Origin: a virus
Direction: 5' to 3' (one strand)
DNA: 64,000 bases
Virus record (IMG/VR): IMGVR_UViG_3300025087_000001
Span: 62,001 to 126,000 of that record
In this document: piece after piece, positions 41,108 through 51,045 of the stretch
How the letters are laid out: each line of letters opens with the position of its first letter
Position numbering within the stretch: position 1 is the stretch's first letter
Translations under genes and position numbers: made by a program
The notes under the pieces: generated by a model
The model's database searches: none
What the model was told of the DNA's origin: nothing
What the model saw: only the letters and a program-made list of their open reading frames with translations

Positions 41108-42001
41108 TTATTTATTTTTTAAAGCTTCAAGTAACATCTCAATATTTTCAGCACCAAAATCTTTGGGGAATTTTATTTTTACCCTACCGTTTTCTATTTT
41201 TTTTACCTTTATCTCTTTACCCATATTTTCACCAAAGCAAATACAGGGACTTATCTTATCATCGCCCTTACATAAAATCCCACCACAATCAGGACATTTA
41301 ATTTCTTTCTTGTCCATTTCAATAGATTCTTCTTTTACTGGAGCCCTATTTACTCTATCTTCTAAGAATTGTTTTAACTTACTTTTCTTATCAGGCTCTG
41401 GCTCTTCAGGTTGTGGAGCAATTGTTATTTGAGGTCTAAATAACTCAGAAGTAATCCTTTGATGAATTAAATCTTTTATAGCTTCTCTTTCTGAAATCTT
41501 CTTATCAACAACACTATGAACCAAATCGTATAGCTTAAGTCTTTCATCTATTAGATTTTGTAAACTTTCAGCCTTATCGGATTGATAGTCGGCAGGTCCC
41601 AATCTGTTAAGCTGATCAGTATCATATAGTTCCAAACTGGACATTAAGATCAAACCAATAGATGGCAATGATCTATATTTAAATTCTGCTATTTTCTTAC
41701 CCTCTTTAACTAAATCGCCACTATAATTATCAGGAGATAGTTTATTAATATGTAGCTTAGCTTCAGCAAATGGCAAGTCCAAATCAATAATATCGCCTAT
41801 TTGTTTATCTTTTAAGTTCATAAACAGATAGCTTAAAACAGATCTAGGTACGATTTGTAAGGCTATTTTAATATCGTTAGGGTCGGTAACTGTATTTGTA
41901 TTAAGCTTAAGAATACCACCAGAAATTTCAGATTTCTCCAATTTGTCTAGGATATCCTCTCCTAAGAGTCTTTTAATTAGATTTCTTTCTTTTTCTTTCA
42001 T
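41108..42001 (-). CDS. Virion-cluster protein with zinc ribbon
   Basis: 297 residues, helical, with a C-terminal CPDCGGILCKGDDKISPCICFG region (four or five cysteines) that should bind zinc. A linker rich in P and E precedes it (APQPEEPEPDK). Adjacent to the mCpol-like gene and coupled to the next by TAATG. No family recognised. Confidence 0.6.
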   Translation of the reverse strand: MKEKERNLIKRLLGEDILDKLEKSEISGGILKLNTNTVTDPNDIKIALQIVPRSVLSYLFMNLKDKQIGDIIDLDLPFAEAKLHINKLSPDNYSGDLVKEGKKIAEFKYRSLPSIGLILMSSLELYDTDQLNRLGPADYQSDKAESLQNLIDERLKLYDLVHSVVDKKISEREAIKDLIHQRITSELFRPQITIAPQPEEPEPDKKSKLKQFLEDRVNRAPVKEESIEMDKKEIKCPDCGGILCKGDDKISPCICFGENMGKEIKVKKIENGRVKIKFPKDFGAENIEMLLEALKNK

Positions 42002-42417
42002 TATGGTGTATTTATTATATAAGTATCGTCTTCAATTATAAAAACTTTAATATCGGCAGAGCTTGTAATAATATAGTCATAAGTGTAGGTGTTAAGGTAT
42101 ATCCAATGTTCCGCCATTACTGGAATCCCTACAAATCCATTGGCGTCCGTAACCCCAGTAGCTAATATAGCGACAGTTGAGTCGCCAATAGTTACACTTC
42201 CGTCTGCTACACCAAAAATAGCTAGAGAAATGCCTTTCCCAACTTTAGTTTTTGTAGAACAGTCAGTAGTAAAGGTGGTAGCCCCTGTTTTAATAGGCTT
42301 TAGGTGGTGGCCGACTTCTATAGTTTTTCTAGCCCCAGCAGCATCGTTGTAACTATTTGAATCTACACTAGATGGGTCATAATTATTGTTGGCTTTTCTT
42401 CTGTTTTTTAGCTTCAT
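42001..42417 (-). CDS. Small beta-rich virion protein, possible head decoration
   Basis: 138 residues: basic N-terminal tail, then alternating strands (GKGISLAIFGVADGSVTIGDS...VAILATGVTD). Resembles decoration or head fibre proteins in style. Behind a late promoter and a GGAG site. Confidence 0.55.
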   Translation of the reverse strand: MKLKNRRKANNNYDPSSVDSNSYNDAAGARKTIEVGHHLKPIKTGATTFTTDCSTKTKVGKGISLAIFGVADGSVTIGDSTVAILATGVTDANGFVGIPVMAEHWIYLNTYTYDYIITSSADIKVFIIEDDTYIINTP

Positions 42418-42448
42418 AGTTATGTTAACTCCATTATTTTTACTATTC

Positions 42449-42463
42449 TAAAGATTAGTATTA
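42449..42463 (-). promoter_or_regulatory. Candidate late promoter before 42001-42417
   Basis: Minus strand GAATAATACTAATCTTTA, 32 bp before the ATG at 42417. The box begins at 42463 in the end of the next gene. Confidence 0.5.
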
Positions 42464-43336
42464 TTCCTCAAACTGCCCCATATCAACCTTTACATCATAT
42501 TTATTAGGATCTAAAGAATCGTCCGGTTTAACTTGCGTTCTACTTTTCGGCTGTTCTTTGGTTGAATTGATATTTTCCGTTGCCTTTCTAATTGCGTTAT
42601 GGTAAACATACTCTCTTTGAATCATACATTGATAAGGGAGCCTAACTGGATTTACACCATCATTAGTAACTCTAATTTCGTTTATTAGTTGGGAAACATA
42701 CCAATATGCTAAATATGTATATCTAATAGAATAAACCCTACCTTTTCCTGTAGAAATATCAATACCTGGATTTCGATTACCAGATATCCACTGAATATTA
42801 CCATACTGGTCGGTCGTGAAATCGACATTGTATATGTACTCAATATTTTGAGAATCTATTAAGTAACTTACACATTTAGCTGGAAATTGTAGATAGTCAT
42901 TATGTTTAACACCATATTCAGCTCTTTGATAGTTATCTACTTTTAATTCTATATTTTTGGCATAAATACGATCGCCAGGCAATAGAGATATTTCTTTTTT
43001 GTCTGGGCCATTAATATGACATTGATAATATTTAGGCAATACTAATCTAGCCGTTGAATTATCGTAAATTCCACCGTCTGTGTTGGTATTGTGTTTACTA
43101 TTACTAACAATAGTACCCTTAAATTCACCTACTTTTTTATAGATAAACCCGTTTTCAGAAACAACGTCTAGTTCGCCAGATCTTCGATAGTCACCCCTAT
43201 CTTTTAAACCAATAGGAGAAGGTATAGCTACCCAATGCTCAAGTAAAATTCCCTTGTCTGTAGCAAACTGCTCTTGAGCCTCAAAAGTGAAGCCGATATC
43301 TGGTATTTCGATTGGAAGTACGTTAATCTTACTCAT
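42461..43336 (-). CDS. Virion structural protein, neck or head-proximal tail
   Basis: 291 residues of mixed alpha/beta, with a well-conserved-looking block (GNRNPGIDISTGKGRVYSIRYTYLAYWYVSQLINEIRVTN). Common in large myophages as an unnamed structural protein. Overlaps the small coiled-coil gene upstream. Confidence 0.6.
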   Translation of the reverse strand: MSKINVLPIEIPDIGFTFEAQEQFATDKGILLEHWVAIPSPIGLKDRGDYRRSGELDVVSENGFIYKKVGEFKGTIVSNSKHNTNTDGGIYDNSTARLVLPKYYQCHINGPDKKEISLLPGDRIYAKNIELKVDNYQRAEYGVKHNDYLQFPAKCVSYLIDSQNIEYIYNVDFTTDQYGNIQWISGNRNPGIDISTGKGRVYSIRYTYLAYWYVSQLINEIRVTNDGVNPVRLPYQCMIQREYVYHNAIRKATENINSTKEQPKSRTQVKPDDSLDPNKYDVKVDMGQFEE

Positions 43337-43589
43337 CTTCTTTTAGTCTATCTGCTAATTTTTTAAGTTTTTTACAATCATGTTGTAATTCTTGCCAGGC
43401 CTCTCTTAGCTTTTTTTGATTATCTCTTAGAAGGTTTTCTAGAACCGCACACCTATTATGTGGATTATCACCGGCTTTTTCCAATTCTTTATCAATAAAT
43501 TCCTGATAATATTTCATCTCAGGTCTTTGTTCTAGCAACTCATTTAGTTGCTCTCTAAGTTCATAGATCTTTTTAAAATCAACCGCCAT
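43329..43589 (-). CDS. Small coiled-coil protein, 86 residues
   Basis: Nearly all helix (LREQLNELLEQRPEMKYY...KKLADRLKEDE). May be a chaperone or assembly linker. ATG behind GCAAATA; overlaps the next gene by 8 bases. Confidence 0.6.
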   Translation of the reverse strand: MAVDFKKIYELREQLNELLEQRPEMKYYQEFIDKELEKAGDNPHNRCAVLENLLRDNQKKLREAWQELQHDCKKLKKLADRLKEDE

Positions 43590-43590
43590 A

Positions 43591-44118
43591 TTATTTGCCT
43601 TTAATTAAATCCAGCTTATTTATGTTTAATTCCGTACACTTATCGTTCATAATGGATGCTAAGTTTTTTTGTAATTCGGGATAATTCTTAGCGATATCGT
43701 TACTACTATGTTTAGAAAAAGATAAACAGTTATTGCTAATTTCAGCCTCGTACTTAACAATATCCAAATTAAACCTAGAAACTATAAAGTTAATTTTGTT
43801 ATTTTCAGATAAGATAAAAGCTTCAAATCCTTTATTTACAATAGTAGGGTCAAGCTTAGAGGTAACCTCCTCAACAATAGTATTTGTATGCTCTGACTTC
43901 TGCAAGGCTGGTTTAAAAGATTCAAACTCCTTACATAATTGATGAGATACTAAGGCTGGATGACTACCTGCGGCCAATACTTCGGGGCTTTTTTGACCTT
44001 TCTTTTTATTGCCAACTGCTAGGAAATAGCCACCAAAGGTTTTTATGATTTTTACGTTTTCATCATTTAGTTCACCTAAAACGTCAATTTTTTCTATATC
44101 TGCTGGTTTAATATCCAT
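43591..44118 (-). CDS. Virion-cluster protein, 175 residues
   Basis: Alpha/beta protein with a FGGYFLAVGNKKKGQ segment and a helical C-terminus. No family recognised. Behind a late promoter and a GGAG site. Confidence 0.55.
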   Translation of the reverse strand: MDIKPADIEKIDVLGELNDENVKIIKTFGGYFLAVGNKKKGQKSPEVLAAGSHPALVSHQLCKEFESFKPALQKSEHTNTIVEEVTSKLDPTIVNKGFEAFILSENNKINFIVSRFNLDIVKYEAEISNNCLSFSKHSSNDIAKNYPELQKNLASIMNDKCTELNINKLDLIKGK

Positions 44119-44135
44119 TATTATCTCCTTAACGC

Positions 44136-44150
44136 TAAAGATTGTCTTTT
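44136..44150 (-). promoter_or_regulatory. Candidate late promoter before 43591-44118
   Basis: Minus strand AAAAGACAATCTTTA, 18 bp before the ATG at 44118. Confidence 0.6.
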
Positions 44151-44176
44151 AACCGTATTTATTTGATTCTTAAGGA

Positions 44177-44428
44177 TTATAGGTCGAAATCGTCGCCATA
44201 AGGAAACTCAAATTCAGGCACTTTCCATTGGCCAGAAGTTTCCAGTATTCTGTGATATTTAACAGATTCATAAATATAAATTGTTTTAAGTATTAGTTTT
44301 AAGTTCCCTTCTATTTCACCAGACTGTATCTTATCTGATTCTATTTCTAATTTAATAATAGAATGGGCAAGATCGTCCCAATCCATAGAGATAGCTTTAT
44401 CCACAATAGCTTGATCTTTTTTGTTCAT
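44177..44428 (-). CDS. Small acidic helical protein, 83 residues
   Basis: Helical with an aromatic C-terminus (WKVPEFEFPYGDDFDL). Start overlaps the stop of the transglycosylase (TAATG). No family recognised. May be a small virion chaperone. Confidence 0.55.
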   Translation of the reverse strand: MNKKDQAIVDKAISMDWDDLAHSIIKLEIESDKIQSGEIEGNLKLILKTIYIYESVKYHRILETSGQWKVPEFEFPYGDDFDL

Positions 44429-44910
44429 TAAAAATACCTTTTAACTAGTTTTTCATACTCCAGTCTTTTATGTTTACTTGACGCATTATATCTTGACCAC
44501 CAACGCTTTTCAGTTTTTTTGTATCTTTTAAAATCTGCCAACACCATAGCACCGGCCCAAATCGAATAGTCTAAGTCTTTCAGTAATTTAGACCTATCTA
44601 GGTTGTAGCTTTTCGCTGTTCTATGGTTAATTTGGCTAATCCCAAAATCAGTACACTTCTTAATACACCTTTTAGCGCCCAATTTATACCCACTTTCTTG
44701 CATTAATATGGCGGTATAGATATGGGCTGGTATCTTATGTTTTATGCTATGTCTATCAATAAGTTTAGCTAATTTAGTCGCATATTTCTTATCTATATTG
44801 GGCTTATTTTTTAAGATCTGTCTGTAGGTTCGTTTTGGGTTATCGTTTTCCCCAAAAGTACATATTGTAACTAATAATAAGGCGGTGGTTAAAAAATATT
44901 TAAATCCCAT
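44428..44910 (-). CDS. Lytic transglycosylase (SLT family), leaderless start
   Basis: 160 residues: N-terminal signal-like segment MGFKYFLTTALLLVTICTFG, then an SLT domain with the catalytic glutamate at E72 in AILMQESGYKLGA and DFGISQINHRTA afterwards. It cleaves the glycan strands of peptidoglycan by forming 1,6-anhydro ends. The ATG at 44910 lies 5 nt after a TAATAT hexamer, so no ribosome site is available upstream. Secreted, it could support entry or lysis. Confidence 0.85.
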   Translation of the reverse strand: MGFKYFLTTALLLVTICTFGENDNPKRTYRQILKNKPNIDKKYATKLAKLIDRHSIKHKIPAHIYTAILMQESGYKLGAKRCIKKCTDFGISQINHRTAKSYNLDRSKLLKDLDYSIWAGAMVLADFKRYKKTEKRWWSRYNASSKHKRLEYEKLVKRYF

Positions 44911-44915
44911 ACTAT

Positions 44916-44926
44916 ATATTACCACA
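44916..44926 (-). promoter_or_regulatory. Extended -10 promoter giving a leaderless transglycosylase mRNA
   Basis: Minus strand TGTGG then TAATAT (44921-44916), five bases (ATAGT), then ATG at 44910. Distance leaves no room for a 5' leader. Confidence 0.6.
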
Positions 44927-44945
44927 GAAGCTAATTCAAATCAAA

Positions 44946-47900
44946 CTATTTTTTAAGATTCTTAATGATTTTGGACACATAGAAGTGATTATTAAAATTA
45001 GAATCACCTCCCTTAAGTTGGCTTTCCTGTCTGGTATTCTCTGGATTTTGATACCAAGCATGGGCTATATGGTCAGGTTTGTTTCCAAACTCACTCTGTA
45101 AATTATGCCAATGAGAATCTGCCAATTGATGGTCTAAATTAGGATCGTTTTTTAGTTGTTGATCTAATTCATTGGGGGAAAGTTTTAATAAATGGCCATA
45201 CCTTTCACCTAATGTTTGGTTTTTATTAAAAACACTTTTAATAGCGTTTTGAGACAGGCTATATTGTCCAAACCTACCTTTAGGTAAAACATTGTTTTCA
45301 ACAATAGGATTATTCTTAATATTATGTAACATGTCAGATTTTAAACCATGGTCTGGGGCAATTTTTACTTGGTTTATTTGAGACTGATCAACAGAAGAAG
45401 GTTGCCTGCCAGGTTCTTTGTTTTGACCCATATTGTGGGCTCCCACTAACATTGTTGATAGGGCGGCTCCTGTTGCAATAGCTTTTCTCCAACTTTTCTG
45501 TAAAATACCGTTTCTTTTATGCCATTTAGTTTGGGATTTATCTAAAGATGGACTACAATATCCATCAATCCTTTCTTCGTCACCACAAATAATACATCTT
45601 GGGTGTCCATTTGGGTGCGTCCACTGAGCAGCTTTAAATTTGTGTTTTCTTTTGGCCTCAGCTTTTTCTTTATTTTTCTTAATTATTTCACCTTCTTCAT
45701 CTGCGTTAATTTTAGATTTAGTCAAATCATTTTCTATATTTTCGCCGGCTGCCAGCCTACCCCCTTTACCATATATTCGCTGTTTCCAGTTTATCTTACG
45801 ATCAAGTCCTTCTTTGTTAGGTAATTTTTGCCAATTAGCATGTAAAAAATTATGTGGCTTAACGATGTACTCCTGCTCTCTCGGGATTAACTCATCGTAT
45901 TCTTTAATATCTCTATCAATTGAATTCGGTATGTAATTATGAATAGCACTTTCTGGTATCCAAGCAGAATGAACTGTACTTTTCGTACCATCGTCGTCAA
46001 TACTGTCGGCAAAATCATTAGCTATATTGTAGTTTGGCGTCCAAGATGATAGTGATGTATTGTGTGTGTCCGAATCAGTCTCAGTACCCCTATGCATTAA
46101 AAACATTCTCTCCCCAGTTTTAGGATGTTTTTTTACTTCTGTTTGAGAATGTAGCTTATGAAAAAACCTCTGTTTGGCTTTATTGGTGGCTTCTGGGATA
46201 TTTTCCCTAGGTTGCTGCTCTGATACCCAATTGATCATAGTATTAGTCTCTTGAGGTCTTAATTGTTTTTTGGGATTACCCATTTTACTTTGAAGACTTC
46301 CTTTCTGCAAATCGTTTTCTAAATCCATAGCCTTCTTAATATGATCTGATTTTTTCAATTCTTCAAAAAATTTATCGAAATATGGTGCCAATTTTTCTTT
46401 TTGTTCCTTGGTACACCACATTAAACCTTCGCTGCCACCAGATAAATATGTATTTTCTCTGTCTTTGGATTTTAATTTATAACTAATATATCCTTCAAAA
46501 GCTCTGGCGAATAATTCCTTAGGTGACATCCAATAGCTAGGCTTTTCCTTAATTCCGTGTTTAGCTAAATCATTAAGAGCATCACGGGTAGAGTCTTTAA
46601 AGCTTTTCCAAGCATCTGATTTAACCAATTCTTTCATAGATTCTTGAACCGGAGATTTATCACCCATATTCCAAACAGCAGATTCGGATAAGAATTGATT
46701 TTCTGGGTGAGCATTTACACCATGAGTTTTGGATAAAATATTGTCTAAAAAATGGCCCCATTCATGAGCCAATGATCCGACACCTTTCGACCTAGTTAAA
46801 TTAATAGCAATTTCTTTTGGTTCATAATGAGCTAAAGCAGTTCCGTGGCCTCTGGCTCCAATTGCTAACCCTAACCTACCATTAAATGAAATCATTTTTT
46901 CGGGTAAGTCTAATATATCTGCCAAATCCTTAAAGGCTTCGGAAGACATTTTCAAATGGTGTTTTCTTTCTTCGTCAGTAACACTATTTCCCCACTGTAA
47001 ACCCTTCATTTCACAGGATTTTATAATAAAATTAGCTTGGTCTTCTTCGGTAGTTAATTTAGTATCTGGGCCAGTTCTTTTAGCGTCTTGAGTATAGATC
47101 TCGGCTACAGAAAACTTTTTAGATTTTTTACCTTCTGAGACTATTTCAAAAACTTTACTTAAAGACTTTCCTTCCACCAAGTCTTTTATTTTTCTTACGC
47201 CCTCTTCGGTATAAAATTCAGCCATAGCAGCTTGTCTAGTTTCCTTAAGCATATAACCAACACTTAACCCATCCTGATCGGATTCAGGTAGTGTTCTAGC
47301 AAAAGCATTTACTAAATCCTCAACGTCTTGACCAACAGAGCCCTTTGTTTTTCTAAAATTTAAGGTTTTATTTACATAGGGAACTAAGAAGTCGTCGGAA
47401 CCTCTTACATAGTTTTCAGAAGCCCTGTTTTCTTTAATCTTAGCAACAATTTCTTTTTGGATAGCTGAAATAACGTCGGTAAATAATAAGTCTTTTTGTT
47501 TAGACAGCTCTTGAACTCTATTTCTAACATATTCAAAAGTTTCCAAATACATTTCTTTTTGAACTTCGTGTTTTGGACTAGCAGGAAATCTATTTAAAAT
47601 TTGGTTGGCTACATAGGGGATAATTGGATTGTCCTTAGCTACATCGTCTATTAGATTGATAGGGAATTGTTTCAATAGGTTTTTAACGGTAATATCGGAT
47701 ATTTCGGCAGTTCCCATATCTTTAATAGAGCTATATTGTCTTTTATGTCTAGCTGAGCCTTTTATATCTTTACCCAAGTTAGAAACCTTGGATTTACGAG
47801 CGTTTACATATTCTTCTTGTTTTTCTTCTGAGGTTTCGGAAATTTCTTGTCTTGGTGACTCAACAACTTCTTTCGTTTGTTCTGTTTCTTCCTGGGGCTT

Positions 47901-48188
47901 TGATACTTGAGGCTCTGGAGATTTTACTTCATGAGGAGTTTTAATATCTGAAACTGGTTTTTGAACTTCTGGAGGTTGTTTAGGCTGCTCATTAGTTTTT
48001 GGCTCATGCCCCTGAGCAACATAGTCCCAACCATCTTGGGTTTTGATATAGTCTTTTCCATCCCAAGTTCTGGTTTCGCCGATATTAGCTTTTTTACCAC
48101 CTTTGAAGAGATCGGAAATATGTTGTTTCTGAAGATCTTGCTCTATTACTTCTTCTATTTTTTCTAGTAAATCCTGTAACTTATCCAT
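44946..48188 (-). CDS. Polyvalent virion protein: zinc-peptidase motif plus possible ADP-ribosyltransferase
   Basis: 1080 residues. N-terminal GETRTWDGKDYIKTQDGW (37-54) resembles a segment found in many phage head and injected proteins. HEWGH at 475-479 with following helices (SPKELFARAFEGYI) is a zinc-metallopeptidase signature. About 695-775: FLMHRGTE, SLSSWTPNYNIAND and PREQEYIV follow the R / S-T-S / E-x-E order of ADP-ribosyltransferases. A CxxC pair near 865 suggests a zinc knuckle, and the C-terminal 100 residues may be a binding domain. Probably packaged and injected to modify host proteins; individual activities are inference. Confidence 0.7.
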   Translation of the reverse strand: MDKLQDLLEKIEEVIEQDLQKQHISDLFKGGKKANIGETRTWDGKDYIKTQDGWDYVAQGHEPKTNEQPKQPPEVQKPVSDIKTPHEVKSPEPQVSKPQEETEQTKEVVESPRQEISETSEEKQEEYVNARKSKVSNLGKDIKGSARHKRQYSSIKDMGTAEISDITVKNLLKQFPINLIDDVAKDNPIIPYVANQILNRFPASPKHEVQKEMYLETFEYVRNRVQELSKQKDLLFTDVISAIQKEIVAKIKENRASENYVRGSDDFLVPYVNKTLNFRKTKGSVGQDVEDLVNAFARTLPESDQDGLSVGYMLKETRQAAMAEFYTEEGVRKIKDLVEGKSLSKVFEIVSEGKKSKKFSVAEIYTQDAKRTGPDTKLTTEEDQANFIIKSCEMKGLQWGNSVTDEERKHHLKMSSEAFKDLADILDLPEKMISFNGRLGLAIGARGHGTALAHYEPKEIAINLTRSKGVGSLAHEWGHFLDNILSKTHGVNAHPENQFLSESAVWNMGDKSPVQESMKELVKSDAWKSFKDSTRDALNDLAKHGIKEKPSYWMSPKELFARAFEGYISYKLKSKDRENTYLSGGSEGLMWCTKEQKEKLAPYFDKFFEELKKSDHIKKAMDLENDLQKGSLQSKMGNPKKQLRPQETNTMINWVSEQQPRENIPEATNKAKQRFFHKLHSQTEVKKHPKTGERMFLMHRGTETDSDTHNTSLSSWTPNYNIANDFADSIDDDGTKSTVHSAWIPESAIHNYIPNSIDRDIKEYDELIPREQEYIVKPHNFLHANWQKLPNKEGLDRKINWKQRIYGKGGRLAAGENIENDLTKSKINADEEGEIIKKNKEKAEAKRKHKFKAAQWTHPNGHPRCIICGDEERIDGYCSPSLDKSQTKWHKRNGILQKSWRKAIATGAALSTMLVGAHNMGQNKEPGRQPSSVDQSQINQVKIAPDHGLKSDMLHNIKNNPIVENNVLPKGRFGQYSLSQNAIKSVFNKNQTLGERYGHLLKLSPNELDQQLKNDPNLDHQLADSHWHNLQSEFGNKPDHIAHAWYQNPENTRQESQLKGGDSNFNNHFYVSKIIKNLKK

Positions 48189-48211
48189 TTTAATAAATCC
48201 TCACAATAGAT

Positions 48212-48226
48212 TATAGATTAAGATTT
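48212..48226 (-). promoter_or_regulatory. Candidate late promoter before 44946-48188
   Basis: Variant box, minus strand AAATCTTAATCTATA, 24 bp before the ATG at 48188 (T to A at one core position). Confidence 0.45.
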
Positions 48227-48235
48227 AATAGATAG

Positions 48236-51043
48236 CTAATAACCTAAGCTCTTCCTTAATTCTACCACATTCTTAAGCAAATGGTTAACTTCTAAATTCT
48301 TTTGTTTGCCTAAGAAGTAAGCTAATTCCGTTTTTAACAATAAATCAGCTATTTGCATAGTTTTTTGCATTATTTTAGGTCTTAGGTCAAGGGTATGGGC
48401 TGGGTGAGATTCGGCTACAATAGGTTTGTTTTCTAATAGGAGGTCATGACTATGGCTCTCTACCTTATTAGCAGATAGATTTTCGTCAGCCCTGTTTTTA
48501 TATTCACCAGCATATGGCTTTGAGTTAAAACTAATAGCTTCGGGTTTTAATTGATTTTTTAAACTATTGTATTTAATAGTAGGATCAATTTGTCGCATCC
48601 TATCTAAATGCTGAGTAGCTAATGTTTTATGGCTATTTGCTAAACTAAATCTAGTACCCATATGAGGATCGTCAAAAGCACCTTGATCTAGATTATTACT
48701 ATGGTGAGCGTGGTACATATTATTGTGAAAATTAAAAGCATTTTGGTGATTTTCAAAATCATCTGCATTTCCCTTCTTACTCATGAAAACTTCCCTACCT
48801 TCGTCATCTAATGGTAAGCTATCAGCTTTAGATGGTAAAAAACCCATCTTACGAGGTACTTTCTTGTAACTATCATTGTAGACAGAATGGGCTTTATCGG
48901 CTCCAGTATGGGCGGCTTTACTTTCAGGAGAATGGGTAGATACCTTCTCAACACCGTGTTTTTTAGCTTCTTTGATAACTAAATTTAATAAATTTTCACG
49001 CCAATCTTTATGGTGTTGAATTATCTTATCCATGTGTCCAGCCTTATCATGGGCTCCTTCTCTTTTTAAATAATCCCTAGCAGTGGACCCGAAGTCGCTT
49101 TGTAATTCATCTGTAAGCCAGTGTTTTGGATTACTTGTGTCAACCCGAGCCCATCCAATAGTATTTAAGTTAGTTGGGTGACCGCTTCTTTGAGAAACCT
49201 CTTGTACTTTCTTAAAAGTATCGTACAATTCAGGATCTTCCTTTAGCTTAGATAAAGATTCTGGACTATGGTCTAATCTAAAAACCACCTGCTCATTACC
49301 ATTGGTTCTCTGCATTCCATCCCAATTCCGATAGGATACGTTGTATTTGGTTTTAGGAATTTGGTCTATCTTTTCTTGAATTTCCTTAGAAGAAAGCTTC
49401 CCTTGGTTTCCAAATATTTGCTTCCAAGTATCTTTTAAATTAGGAAACATTTTGTGCATTTTACCTACATCAATAGAACCACCGTTTTGATCTGCATAAT
49501 CCTTAAGCATTTCATGTTGGTGTAGATTTTCGCCGTATTCATGTTCGTGAGTTCTTTTTGGTACAGACTGGTCCAAAAAGTCTTTATTGTTATCCTCTTC
49601 TTCTTGGGCCTGTTCTAGGGCTTTATTATCTTCCCTAGCTCTTCTTTTTTCTCTAAGCTGCTTTACAATCGGTGAGTGTTCTTTAATATGATTGGGAATA
49701 TAATCTTCGTTTTCTAAAGAATTATCAAAATGATCGTCCATAATGCCGTCTATATAATCCTGAGCTCTTTCGTCTATAACTTGATCATAGCCCTCATAGA
49801 CATGATCTGGGAGATTCCCATTTTCTTCATATTCCGCAATATCCTCATCACTCATACCATCGTTTCTATTATCACTAAGATATTCACCTATCGAATAATC
49901 ATTCCTAGCTTTTTCAGTACCCTCTTCAAAAGAATCTTCCCAAACAAAATCTCTATTTTCTTCTTTTAAAAAATCCTTCAAATGTTCTGAGTCATAACCA
50001 TGATGACTATCGTCGTTATACCATTTTTCCAACATTTTAGAGCCATATTTAGGATCTATTTTTTCATTGTGGTACAGTTTGATCTTAGAGTCAGTATCTC
50101 CATGTCTCATAATATGGTCTATTTGATGGTCTTTTAATTTATCGTAACCAGCAAATTTAGCACTTAATTGTGGGCTATGATTAATTCCATCTCTCCATGC
50201 GTCCCAATTATCATCCTCATTCCAATTATCCTTAGCCTTCTGAATATCTTCTTCACTTACCCCACCCTCTCTCAGGCTTTCTTCATCAAATTCGTCATTG
50301 TGGTGTCCACCAGTTATACCTAAGGTTTTATCGATAAATTCGTGACGTTCGTTTTCAGGTATTTTATCTAATAACCTCCCTGCCGTCTCACTACTAATCT
50401 GATGGGTAGGCGAACTTTCTAAGATTTTTAAAGCATCTCCACCGTGTAAATTTGGATTAGCGGCCAGTTTTGAAATAACACCACTATCTAAACCACCTAG
50501 AGATTTGTTATTGTGGAGTAAATGGTTTTTAATTAAATTATCGTCAAAATGTTGATGGTCAATATAATCACTTAACTTATCAGGATGTTTAGCTGCGATT
50601 TTATATAGGTGCTCTTTTTCCAAGCTATCTGGATTTATCTCCGATACTTGAGGTGTCCAGTACTTATCTTTAGGATTACTTCCAAAAGACTTTGGATTCT
50701 CAATAAACTTATGTATAGTGGAACTAGGTAGCTTATATCGCCTAATTAGTTTATTGATATTTTCTGAATTAGGGTTCCCATATTCAGACTTTTTACCGCT
50801 ATTTTTTAATCTTTTTAGATACTTGTTTAAAACCTTTGCGTTGTTTTCTGGTGTATTGTGTTTGTTTTTTAAATATGGCTCTGGAACCGCATCGGCAGTA
50901 AGGTCGTCATGATAATGCCCAGAAAGCATATTGACATATTCCTCGGGAGTAAACAGGTCGGATTTAATATGTTTCCTAACTTTTGTATGGTTAATAGATT
51001 TATCGGGATTCAATATAGGGTGTTTTATTTTTCTAACTGCCAT
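48236..51043 (-). CDS. Large polyvalent virion protein, 935 residues
   Basis: Highly polar (D, H, K, N) with long, probably helical repeats over the first 560 residues. Around 645-665 IGWARVDTSNPKHWLTDELQSDF matches a block recurring in large phage internal proteins (DE-x-QSD). Towards the C-terminus KVPRKMGFLP and FNFHNNMYH. Probably an injected virion protein. Coupled by a two-base gap to the next gene. Confidence 0.6.
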   Translation of the reverse strand: MAVRKIKHPILNPDKSINHTKVRKHIKSDLFTPEEYVNMLSGHYHDDLTADAVPEPYLKNKHNTPENNAKVLNKYLKRLKNSGKKSEYGNPNSENINKLIRRYKLPSSTIHKFIENPKSFGSNPKDKYWTPQVSEINPDSLEKEHLYKIAAKHPDKLSDYIDHQHFDDNLIKNHLLHNNKSLGGLDSGVISKLAANPNLHGGDALKILESSPTHQISSETAGRLLDKIPENERHEFIDKTLGITGGHHNDEFDEESLREGGVSEEDIQKAKDNWNEDDNWDAWRDGINHSPQLSAKFAGYDKLKDHQIDHIMRHGDTDSKIKLYHNEKIDPKYGSKMLEKWYNDDSHHGYDSEHLKDFLKEENRDFVWEDSFEEGTEKARNDYSIGEYLSDNRNDGMSDEDIAEYEENGNLPDHVYEGYDQVIDERAQDYIDGIMDDHFDNSLENEDYIPNHIKEHSPIVKQLREKRRAREDNKALEQAQEEEDNNKDFLDQSVPKRTHEHEYGENLHQHEMLKDYADQNGGSIDVGKMHKMFPNLKDTWKQIFGNQGKLSSKEIQEKIDQIPKTKYNVSYRNWDGMQRTNGNEQVVFRLDHSPESLSKLKEDPELYDTFKKVQEVSQRSGHPTNLNTIGWARVDTSNPKHWLTDELQSDFGSTARDYLKREGAHDKAGHMDKIIQHHKDWRENLLNLVIKEAKKHGVEKVSTHSPESKAAHTGADKAHSVYNDSYKKVPRKMGFLPSKADSLPLDDEGREVFMSKKGNADDFENHQNAFNFHNNMYHAHHSNNLDQGAFDDPHMGTRFSLANSHKTLATQHLDRMRQIDPTIKYNSLKNQLKPEAISFNSKPYAGEYKNRADENLSANKVESHSHDLLLENKPIVAESHPAHTLDLRPKIMQKTMQIADLLLKTELAYFLGKQKNLEVNHLLKNVVELRKSLGY

Positions 51044-51045
51044 AA